54,259 nt of DNA from Gnetum montanum (Eukaryota > Streptophyta > Gnetopsida > Gnetales > Gnetaceae), in NCBI GenBank assembly GCA_015680685.1, contig MNCI01010436.1, forward strand, positions 102,221 to 156,479, given 5' to 3'. Made by a program: the position numbers and the translations under genes. The notes below the pieces were generated by a model. It made no database searches. It worked only from the letters and a program-made list of their open reading frames with translations, and was not told the origin of the DNA. Numbering within the stretch: position 1 is the stretch's first letter; every line of letters starts with the position of its first letter. This document shows positions 44,958 to 54,259 of the stretch, in pieces.

Positions 44958-45734
44958 CTTCTTAACCTTTGCATCATATCATCATCATTGTTGTCTTAGC
45001 CTTGTCCCATAAAAATGAGGTCAGCTGCCCTTTAATCCTATATGAATTTAAAATAACCTTGTTTAAAAAAATGGTGAAAGACTATGCATTGCAATTATGG
45101 ATTATGCAATACATTAGAACTATGTGTTTGAATACAACGTAAGTTACTGCTTAGTTTTCAGTCTGGTCAACTAAGACATTGCAGCTTGCTATAACACCCA
45201 TTAGCCTACAAATCATCCAGTGGCAATCAATGTCTCCAATAACCATATTAATATTGAAACACTAATGCAGACAACACACTTACAGCCTAGTTTCTCTATT
45301 CCTAGGATACAAAAAGAGTGCAACTAGTTGATTGAATGCAACCTTCTTTTTTCATTCTCATCTTGTTCTTGATAAATGCCACGCATTAGCATACCTTTCC
45401 TGCTTGACTGTCTCAAGCTTTTGTTGTTTCATCATCATTCCAGCACCTTTTCCGAATTCATTTTTGGCATATCACAAAATCCATTAATCATTTTGCAGCT
45501 ACAGCCAAACAACTAGAACCCTTAAGGCCTCAACAGTTAAGTGAATGCTAATGCCTGGCTGTATGTGTCTTAGGCTATGTCATCATCATAGTATTGGTTA
45601 ACCCAATAACATGAACAGACCCATTAGGGTAGGCAAATGGTAATTTTCTATAGCTGATTGTCTACTTGACACCATAGTCTTAAACATATATTTTTACTGT
45701 GCCTCTAGCTTTCAAGTTTCTCCATGTAGCTCCA

Positions 45735-45798
45735 TTGGCATCAAACTTGTGACTTACGTAGCCACAAGTTACATGTTCTAACTATGTAAGCTATGTCT
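45735..45798 (-). mobile_element. tRNA-derived SINE head
   Basis: The minus strand reads gacatagcttacatagttag, aacatgtaacttgtgg, aagtcacaagtttgatgcc. It is similar in order and spacing to 44896-44957. A-box and B-box are both degenerate. Confidence 0.5.
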
Positions 45799-47832
45799 CA
45801 TTGACTGGCTTTAACTATGTACACCTACGAAAGGAGTTTGCTGTCAAATTTAAGCATAATTGCAGACCACAAAACATTTTCCTTAAAATTTTTTCTACCA
45901 AATCCAAAAGTCATAGCTTCAATAGTTTGAAATATAATAAAAATAATTTGTTAATTCAATAGTAAATCATTTATATTTGTAATTATTTCACATTTGTGAA
46001 ACAATCTAGAAAATCACATTTTAAAACATAGCTTAGGTTCAAGTTCTTTATACTTCATGGTTTAACTTGTTAACTTTTCAGGTTTATTTTTAATATTAAT
46101 TTAAAATGTATTTGCAGTTTGCACATTATTCTATGTTAATTAGGCATGTGTCACATGAGTTACCAAATATAGAAAACTAAGCTTTTTAAAGCACACTAAA
46201 AACATATATTCAGACTGTGGCATAGGTCACCAACCATAAGAAAACATTGTCAAATCCTTTGGCTATCTTAAGCCCACGATGATAGAATAAAGGCACCATG
46301 ATGATAAAGCCTCCCGAGGGGTTTACAACCCACTAAATTATTGCCATCTATTGATAAAGCAGGTGATCCAATTCTCTGATGCAACTAATTTTCTAACCTT
46401 TTTTAGACATTTTTAGGACTACAATCACATATGTCATCAAATATTTAGGGAAAATGAAGTTTGAACAAAGAGTACCAGATTTCACACTTAGTTCTTCCGT
46501 ATTTGTTCAATATTGACTTGGTTGAAATATATAGCATTTTAGAACATATTAAGGATTATTAATAATATTTTCATCACTATATCATGACATATATGGGTTA
46601 CAATATTTGCATTTTACCATAGAGTAAATTTGATCACCAAAATACAAAACTACCCCCTTTATGATCTTACATAATACTTTGAAATATTGAATCTACGAGA
46701 AGTCAGTTACATAACTTCCCAAAGGTTATCAATGGAGCAAGTACCATTCCAAGGTGTGTAACCATCTTACATTCTACCTTTCACTTTCCATACCCTAGCC
46801 TTCTCCCAACACTATGAGGTTGAAGGTACCTACACATCACCTAGCTACAAGATATATTGAGGGTTAATCCAAAAATGATGGATGAACTAATAGTTCTTTA
46901 CTTAGTATAAAATAAAAATTCCTCATGAAGAATGAAAATGTTGATTGTGCAATCAAAATAACATTCAAGATAAGCATCACATTTTCCTAAAATGCCTTGT
47001 ACATGTTAACTATAAGTATAATGTTTTTTTAAAGAAGGATTCAGGGTTTGAATTATAAACAGTTTGCAATGGCATACGTACAAGAGTAGATAATTAGTAG
47101 AGGAGAAAAACCCCCCTCCAGCAGCAATATACATGGGGTGAGAACCCCCTTTAACACTATCAGGGGTGATATACACCTCAGACAAACAAAACAAGAAAAT
47201 TCCTCAGATCAGAAGACAAAACATAAGTAGAATGTTGCAATTACCAGTTTGGTTGATTTGGTCCCAATCTTATATAAATACTTAATACTTTTCTTAATTT
47301 TATTTTCTAAACCCATAGCAGGTGCATTTTCACTGTCCAATAGATCCTTGGGGTTGGATGTCATAAAATTTCAATTAGTTTCACAATCAAAAGATTCTCA
47401 ACTCACAATTGGGTAACTGTTGAAATTAGTATTTGAAAGCCTCCAATATGAGAATGTAGCCTCACATTGTAGACAATAATTAATTTAGTTGACAGACAAC
47501 AGTAATCTTTAAGATTACATTAAAAAAACATCCATGTATGTTGTTTGCAGGATAAACCATGAACAGTTTTTTTGCTATCATTTCGTTGTTTTAAACCATT
47601 AGGCTGGTTAAGTTAGGTTTCCAATATTATCATTGGTCGATGTACACGGAAATTCAACCTTAAAAGTAGCTTATTAAATGATACTTTTTATTAAGCATAT
47701 GAATTAAAAAGATTATATGGTTAAAACTATTCAAAGGTAAAGCAGATTTTAAAACAAAAGGAAAATTTAAAGCCATGTAAAGAAGGTAACTTTGCAAATT
47801 TAAAAAAAATAACAAATAACGGCAGCACCAAC

Positions 47833-50682
47833 CTTATTTACCTAATTTATAATTCTATCAAGTTGGCTGAACCAGGTGCCTGCACTTTCATACGCATAGT
47901 CTTCACCCATTGTCCAAATAATATGATTTGTTCTGTACTCTTTGGACTGCAAAAACTCGTGTTTAATAAAACGAAGTTTCTGAACAAATAAATTTAGTAA
48001 AATTTTACAAAAAAATGTTTACTACCTGATTTATTGCAAGATCAACAAATGCATCGATCCTCTCCTTAACATTGTAATCAGAGAGAAAAGGATCATCCTG
48101 CATTATAGTGTGTTTTAGACTGTACTCTACTGTTGTTGCTATGAAAACAAAATGGATCATTCTGCATTATACTGAGAATGTTTTACAACTACTACAAATC
48201 CACACCTGGATAACAGATTCGCTGGTTTGTATGTCAGAATCAAAACCAGGAGGAGGAACATAAAGATTAGGAAGAATACCAGTGAATATCTGTAAAGAAG
48301 AAACAGGTAAAAGCAAAAAATAATTTTATTAAAATGAAGGCACAACCTTCAAACAGTATTTCAAGTTCTTAAAATAAGCATGAGTGTGCCCTTTTTACCT
48401 CCATCATGCTTTAAAGTTAATGAACGTACCATGGTTACGGACAAAACAATTTATGTTAAATATAAAAACAACCAGAAATAGATGAAAATTGGCAAGCCAA
48501 ACCTTTCATTTTAACTACATTATTTGCAAAAAGTATCAATATTTTACTTAAACATTTTTATAACATGTTGGTATTTCTCAAATTATGTTTTGTAAAGCAA
48601 GAATAATTGTCATTTTCCATTATAACAACGGTTCTACCCACCTGTGACTTTGAACCACGCCAAACCATTTCCATTGTTTGATGTTTTCTTCTATTTTCTA
48701 TGTCTTGAAAGTCTGCTCTTCCAAAGTAAAGGGCATCAAATCCAACCTGTAAATGAGTATTAGATTATTAGAGAAAATACATCAAAAACTTGTCAAGTCA
48801 AATTCCGGATAACAGTGCTGTAACAAATATTTGCATCAGAAAAGTTCAGTTACAGACATAAATTAAAGGAAGCCAACTGAGATTTAATATTTGTGATAAT
48901 TTTTTTTTAAAAAAATGTCTTTCCATATTTCCCCCGTACACATTGGTATAGAGTAAAGACTTTCATGACGATATTTTTATGTAACAATGGCAATGGAATC
49001 GCCAGTGATTTTTTACGTTGGATTGTCGATAGTCTAAAACCACAGTAACAGTACAGTTTTCGGGCATTGGCGATAGGTTTCTCAATATCGTAAGTCTATT
49101 ATCGCTAAGACTTGTGTTCTGGTTAAAGGGTATAATACGTTTTCTGAAGAATAAAGTCAGCATGCAGAAAGATTACTAGCATCACTACATTGTTTGTGTT
49201 TGGGTATATCACACATCAGGTAAAGTTTTCCTAACATTACTTTTATTGACTTCATTTGACTATAACCTTATCAAATACAAGGGTTTAACTAACACGTAAT
49301 ACCCATGACATAAGAGCGAAACTATGATAAAACAAAGGCTTATCAATAGTGGTAGTGACTTGTTAGTGAAGGTTTATGACTTGCATATTCCATGTCACAG
49401 TTTCAGGTTAATGTTGGCACAAGCATTGTGAAAAAATACATTGAAAATCTAAGAACGTAATTTCCCAAAACGAAAAAGAAAAGAAGAAAGAAAAAGAAAA
49501 ACTTTTAGACTCAGTTTCAATTAAAACAATAGAAGCAGCAGGAAACATGAGAATATTCAATTACCTCAGCAGAAAGGAGATACGCTTGCACAGCGGAATG
49601 TCCAAATGGATCAATCTGCCATCCAATGCGAAGCAGTATCCCAAATTCCTTCATAAGAAACCGGTGATCCAACGATGTTTGGTCTATCATTTCTATGTAC
49701 GTGGCAACGGCCTCGTCGTGCATACACCAACCCCCATTTCTAGTAAGGCGCCATTGCCAAAATCAACAAAGAAAAGCCCATTCAGTATTCAGTATTCTTT
49801 TTGGAGTATTCACTCGGTTTGACCATCCACCAATAACCACGCACTTGTCATAACTTACATGAACTCGAGCTGCCCGGATGCTACCAGTCTTCGAACAATC
49901 TCTTTCTTTTTCTGCTTCTGCTCCCTCCACCATCTTGCTAAGAAGCCCTGAAAGCCACCCACCCACAAAGCAGTAGCCATATTTTTAAATAAATAAATAA
50001 AATCCATTTATGCTGTATGTAAAGAAGATTCAAAATCAGTACAGTTTCATACGGTAAGAAGCAGAAACTTTAGTAGATAAAGTCTTTCCAAACAAAACAA
50101 AAGCACAGAACTACAACTTGGAACGAAAACAAGAACGTAAAATCCTCCACTTACGGTCTCTACGTAAATGAACTTTCTGTTTGGGTCTTCCTGCAATGCG
50201 GCCACAACAGAGTCCAGAATATGGCGTACTGCGGACGCCTACACAACATGAATGTCATTTTACTTTACTTTCCTTTGAAAATAAGGTTACCAATAAAACA
50301 TATTAACATGATGGTGTTGCGATGGAATTGCGTTACAACTGAAACACCCATTAACATCATGATATTAATTAGCAGGTTTTGTAGCAATCATTATTATTAT
50401 TATGTAAAAACAGATGCAGGGGATGGAGCTGACCTGAATGGAACTGTTGGTGCCCAGGAAGCACTGGTCGACGGTCTTCCGCCAGCCAAGATCATTGTGC
50501 GTATGCGATACCAAATGCACGTTGAGCTTCCCTTGCACTGGCCCTGCATTTGTGTTATAATCCACTACAAACCCATCATCATCTTCATCACCTCCCTCAC
50601 CAACAGCAGTAACTCTAACAATCGGCACACTAGTGCCCCCAACCCACAAGAGCAGCGGCAGCAGCAGCACAAGCGAATCCAT
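47833..50682 (-). pseudogene. alpha-mannosidase (GH38), N-terminal exons only, premature stop
   Basis: Eight exons on the minus strand: 50434-50682, 50155-50238, 49859-49947, 49565-49739, 48642-48746, 48206-48289, 48026-48097 and 47833-47946. All have GT-AG junctions and keep frame. The start ATG opens a signal peptide ([16 protein letters not shown]), fitting a secretory/vacuolar glycosidase. The GH38 domain shows [18 protein letters not shown] (zinc ligands His and Asp kept), QLEFINGGWCMHDEA and RIGWQIDPFGHSAVQAYLL with the nucleophile Asp. Exon 8 reads TNHIIWTMGEDYAYESAGTW then RIIN, TAG (47842-47844), VNK; the family has Tyr at the TAG. Only 320 residues precede the stop, against about 1,000 in plant vacuolar alpha-mannosidases, and no later exons are visible. 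It removes alpha-linked mannose from N-glycans in the intact family. It may be a pseudogene or a partial gene with one base error. Confidence 0.85.
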
Positions 50683-50823
50683 CGTAAGCTTTCTGCAATC
50701 AACCAATGAATTTTGTCTCACAGCCATGAGCAACCTCTGCAAAAGAGACTCTGATCTTGAATTTGCATGGATCACAGTAATTTGGACTCTTCTTATTATC
50801 GTCAGCCTCGATGGCAACAGCAA

Positions 50824-51123
50824 AAGATAGAGATCCAGGACCCATTGCGCTGCGCTTCTTGTCGTTATCCTACCTCAAAAATGTAAGATGATTCCATGTC
50901 AGCTACTTTTGGATGTGCACTACTGGCAGTTCACTAACACATTCATCCATGACCATGAGAAACCCGTTCGCCAAGGCTCAGGCTGAGGCCAGTCGGGCCA
51001 CCAGCCCGGCAATCTACGTACATGACGTGACATTCCACGATCGATAATGCCAATCGCCTGCTGCTGCTCAAATTCCAGGTTTTGGATAAGATCTTGATAC
51101 ATAAACTGTCAGTATTAGCCAAA
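50824..51123. other. upstream region of the alpha-mannosidase
   Basis: Contains the probable leader of the minus-strand gene. No other gene is seen. In-frame upstream ATG codons (for example near 50823) precede the chosen start, but the ATG at 50682 best fits a signal peptide. Confidence 0.4.
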
Positions 51124-51270
51124 TTTCAAGCGCTAAGATTGTGATGCTGTGTTTTTATTCAAAGATGTGTCAGATCCGAATTCGGTTCGTCGCTAATCTC
51201 AAGCGCTAAGATTGTGATGCGGCGCTTTCCTTCAAGAACTTGTCAAATCACAATTAGGATTGTCGGTGAA
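51124..51270. repeat. two-copy 73-bp tandem repeat in the mannosidase promoter
   Basis: (t/c)tcaagcgctaagattgtg at 51125 and 51198 begins two adjacent units (51124-51196 and 51197-51270). The first 25 bp are nearly identical and the rest are diverged. It lies about 440-590 bp upstream of the mannosidase start codon. Confidence 0.8.
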
Positions 51271-51714
51271 AGGCATGTGACTTGGTGGTGCACAGGCAAT
51301 GATTGTGCTCTTCTGTTAATTTCTCATTTACAGTCCCTGAAACTTGTCATTTGGACTCCTCGCCAATAATTCCCACGATTCACTGGAAAGAAAGTAAACC
51401 AGGAAAAACAGCAACGGGTGAGTAGATCAAAAATTGCCAAAGAAAGGGATAGTCATGATATATTAGGTTTTCTTATGCATGTGCACCTTCAATGAAGGTA
51501 GATACCCAATAATGCAAGGCTCAACCTTTAACTTTTGCCTTGAAAGCGACGGGTTCGATGACATTCGCCCTCACCAAGAACTAAAGGTTTATCTATATGT
51601 AATTGTCTTTCTTTACTTTTTTCCTTACTCAAAGATAGCTAGAGGGGTGTTGGAACCCAAATAAATGAAACATAGGTACACCTTAAGATTTATAGAAGTT
51701 TATAACTCAATGCT

Positions 51715-51784
51715 ATCTAGTAGAATTGAACCTATGACTTGGGGTCACCAAACCAACATCCGTACCACTAGGCTAACACCTCAT
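51715..51784 (-). mobile_element. tRNA-derived SINE head
   Basis: The minus strand reads ggtgttagcctagtggtacg (A-box-like tagcctagtgg), then tgttggtttggtgacccc, then aagtcataggttcaattcta (B-box-like ggttcaattc). This copy keeps the internal promoter best of the three SINE heads seen. The body probably extends towards 51640 in the minus direction. Confidence 0.6.
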
Positions 51785-51829
51785 TGTTAAAAGATGGCTA
51801 AAATTATTATTTCATTACCTTATTTAGCA

Positions 51830-53322
51830 TGAGCATTCTTGAGCACAATGCCCTCCACCACAGATGTATCATTTTAAACAAGGATGCCTCAAAAGAAGAT
51901 ATTAAAAGCACCCTTTGGAACATGGTCATTTTTTCACAACTCTTGTTGTTCTTAGGAAGCTTGACATTTCCCATGCCCCTAAGATAAGTTTTATTTACCT
52001 AAAGTTGGATTAGCATAAGAGTTTCTAAATCCACCTGAATTCATCTATCCATCCCCTCTCCAAGATTTATAGCTCTCTTTCTTGCTATTAAGCAATTGCT
52101 CCACTACACCCTTATTCTTCTTTCCTACCTTGTAATGAAATAAATTATTAGTAACTTGGATGGCATCCCCAAATATCATGATTTTGTGAGTTTTGAGCTC
52201 ACATTGAATCCAAGGTTTCAGGCCATTGAGAAACAATCTATACTTGCTATCTTCACCAATATTCAAGATGTGTATGATGATGTTTTTGGTATTCTCTATT
52301 GTGTCAAATCTCCTTTAGATTCACCCAAGCTTTGTTAATGGAAGTGCTTGGACTAAAGTTCTCAATCAAAGCCTCCTTAAACTCATCCCATGTTTTGATG
52401 AACTTGCCTATTCCAACCTTTTCTTCCTGAAGTATGCCAACCCACAATGTTTTTGCTATTCCACCCAAGAATAAGATAGCAATGCAAGCTTATCTTTCGA
52501 TGACACATTCATACATCTTTAAGACTTCTTCTATCTCAAATAAAAATGCAACTATCATAGCATCATCCTTATCACCCTCATAGATTTTTGGTTTCTTTAC
52601 TCAAAACTTGGAAACTAGTTGACTAGGCCCCAATGCCAATGCCCTTGCTTTTACGGTCAACTAATCTTTCACAACCCTAATCTCATCATCTAATTTCTTT
52701 TCCAAGGTCCCAATCATATTTTGTTGGCTTTCGTAAAAAGCCTATTGAGTTTTTAGCAATGCTCACAACTTCTAATTTTTCACTCTGGAGCTCTTGCTTG
52801 GTCAACTAGAAATCATCAACAACAACCTCAGGTTGCTCCATCAAGTTCCTTAGCATAAGGTTTTGAGTTAGTGCAAGTTTGTGTTTTGTGCTATAGCCCA
52901 ACTCTAGAAGAAAAGGAGCATCCATCAAATCAACCAACTCTTATATCATACGAGCTTTCTTTACTATAGGTAGACTATGCATGATGATGTTGTCTACTTG
53001 CAATAAATGGGTCCACAATTCTTATATCTTTTCAAGATTCATTAAAATCTCCCTTACCATTCATCTCAACATCCTTATTTTTTTGCACATCCTCGTACAC
53101 ATTTGCATCATTATGTGCAAATGACTACCTCAATTGCCATATCCAACTAGTCCATTGTAAGGATTAGGACTAGGAGGAGTATTGCCAAGATTTTAGATTC
53201 CTTTGCTTTTCTTTTTGTATGCCATGATAGCACAAAAGTCAAAAATAATGAATTATGATCATAAACCATGTACCCAAAATCACCATTAGCTTTGAACCAC
53301 AAACCATGGTTTTGATACCAAG
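51830..53322 (-). mobile_element. decayed LTR retroelement, leader and gag
   Basis: On the minus strand, starting from the primer-binding site at 53304-53320, a leader runs to about 53100, followed by a broken gag at about 52900-52045. Segments read KFIKTWDEFKEALIENFSPS (near 52390) and MNIGEDSKYRLFLNGLKPWI (52266), typical of the Retrotrans_gag domain. No pol is seen before 51830. Confidence 0.7.
53304..53320 (-). other. primer-binding site for initiator Met-tRNA
   Basis: The minus strand reads tggtatcaaaaccatgg, matching the common plant retroelement site tggtatcagagccatgg at 15 of 17 positions. It lies 2 bp inside an LTR end (tgtaatgg on plus at 53323), as expected for a minus-strand element. 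Confidence 0.75.
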
Positions 53323-53580
53323 TGTAATGGTGTTGCTCTAGCAAAGCATCATTCTTGACTTCAAATTTAGCCACATGTCCTAAAGTGGATCCAAGATGCA
53401 CTACACCTCAATAGTCATAGCTCGTGCATGCATAACATAAACTCACATCACCCATTAGTCCATGGCTTAGAAGGATACCAAGTATGTAATATGAAATCAT
53501 ATATGCGACATGACCAACATGACATTTTCATAGACAAGACCACAATAGACATACATAATAACAAGGAATACCATTCCCCT
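53323..53580 (-). repeat. probable LTR piece of the minus-strand element
   Basis: Starts TGTAATGG on the plus strand, next to the primer-binding site; that is the 3' end of the 5' LTR of the minus-strand element. The outer end is not defined and the stretch merges into the plus-strand LTR after 53580. Confidence 0.5.
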
Positions 53581-53589
53581 AAAAGAGCT

Positions 53590-54259
53590 AAGGCATGTTC
53601 CTACTTGATGAGCTGCAATATCGCACCAGCTGCGATATCGCGTCGACCCCTGCAATATCATGTATGCGATATCGCAGCCCGTTGCTAATTCTATAAATAA
53701 GAGGTGGCTTTCCCTTGTTCACTCATCTAGATCTAAACCCTTAGCCAAACTATAGCAGTTTTACCATTCCAAAGATAGAATAATTTCCATGTGCCCACAG
53801 TAGGAGTCTCAAAGTGAATGGATCTTTATTCGAGAAAATTGTACCTGAGCACACATTTGTGTATAGCAATAAAGACGAACTTTCTAATAAATCTTGCAAC
53901 ATATGGACTAAGCTAAATAAGATTTAAATTATTGTTAAATGTTTAAATGATTTCCTAGATAATTAATCTCTCTCAACCCTTGACTTTCCTAGTTAAGTGC
54001 ATTCAGTATGACCACTTCGAGCATGTGTGTAATGCTTGGTAACCCAATAATGAGTAGCGTTTGGGAATCCTAGTAGCGTTACACTGGTTCAGGGTGTGTG
54101 CGGCAAGTGGGAATGGATACTGGTGCTAGGACGATTAGAACTTAGTTAGTGAATAGTTAGTCACTTAGTCTCTTCATCCTTCCCTACTAGCATAGGCGTT
54201 AAAAAGATAAAAGTTATAAAAATCACATACCTCAAACTTACTTAACCATACAACCGTGA
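53590..54259 (+). repeat. gypsy LTR of the second family (runs to the window end)
   Basis: Colinear with 34700-35389. Landmarks: two gcgatatcgc palindromes (53639-53648 and 53666-53675), ctataaataag TATA box (53692-53702), ggatctttattcgag, caataaagacgaac, cttcgagcatgtg, gggaatggatac, and the end cttaaccataca (54242-54253). It is probably the 5' LTR of a further element that continues past the window. Confidence 0.75.

Larger units (their letters stand above)
44571..47832. other. gene-poor spacer
   Basis: AT-rich sequence with no exon I can identify on either strand. I looked on the minus strand for the remaining exons of the alpha-mannosidase (for example the region around its AQHHDAVTGT motif) and found none. 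Two SINE-like tRNA heads lie at 44896-44957 and 45735-45798. Confidence 0.5.

Noticed and set aside
49547-49822. Plus-strand open frame over mannosidase exon 4
   Set aside because: Antisense to a well supported GH38 exon with the IDPFGHS motif.
1-54259. CRISPR arrays, bacterial operons, rRNA genes
   Set aside because: The sequence is plant nuclear DNA; no array of regularly spaced identical repeats with unique spacers and no rRNA sequence was seen.

Overview
This is nuclear DNA from a land plant with a large, repeat-rich genome. The signs are spliced genes with GT-AG introns, an R2R3-MYB of a plant-only type, a plant-type vacuolar alpha-mannosidase, plant L1-type LINEs with a DUF4283 ORF1, and Ty3/gypsy elements. 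The long decayed retroelements and the AT-rich spacers would fit a gymnosperm or fern-scale genome, but the species cannot be named from the sequence. The window contains two real assembly gaps (12558-12928 and 25744-26042) and four single N characters, three of them junctions (one, with two Ns, around an inverted block) that look like assembly faults rather than biology.

Layout. 1-4800: AT-rich, with small tandem duplications and a possible multi-exon gene of unknown function (about 2195-4052, plus strand). 4814-9961: one nearly full-length, strikingly GC-rich LINE on the minus strand, bounded by 15-bp target-site duplications. ORF1 and ORF2 are recognisable but carry seven stop codons and two frameshifts. 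10405-19275: a decayed Ty3/gypsy element on the minus strand (gag, protease, reverse transcriptase, integrase), possibly bounded by diverged long direct repeats. 19494-20860: a tandem array with an alternating higher-order structure and about 25 GTAAC motifs, ending 160 bp before an R2R3-MYB gene of the MYB98/MYB64/MYB119 type (21021-23725, three exons). 25131-27340: a gene for a PHAX-type RNA-export adaptor, interrupted by a gap and with a frameshift in its signature motif, followed by a duplicated small exon (28671 and 29512).

30800-31960: decayed LINE of a second kind. About 32550-41700: tandem Ty3/gypsy units on the plus strand (LTR-leader-gag, then LTR-leader-gag-pol). 41735-44570: a decayed relative of the first LINE, joined to the end of the gypsy integrase. 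44570-47800: gene-poor spacer with tRNA-derived SINE heads. 47833-50682: the first eight exons of an alpha-mannosidase (GH38) gene on the minus strand, ending in a premature stop, with no further exons visible. 51715-54259: another SINE head, a decayed minus-strand LTR element with a recognisable initiator-tRNA primer-binding site, and an LTR of the second gypsy family.

The three host genes are not functionally linked. The observation I rate highest is the GTAAC-rich array directly upstream of a MYB whose clade binds TAAC-core sites, which suggests a homotypic, possibly autoregulatory, promoter array.
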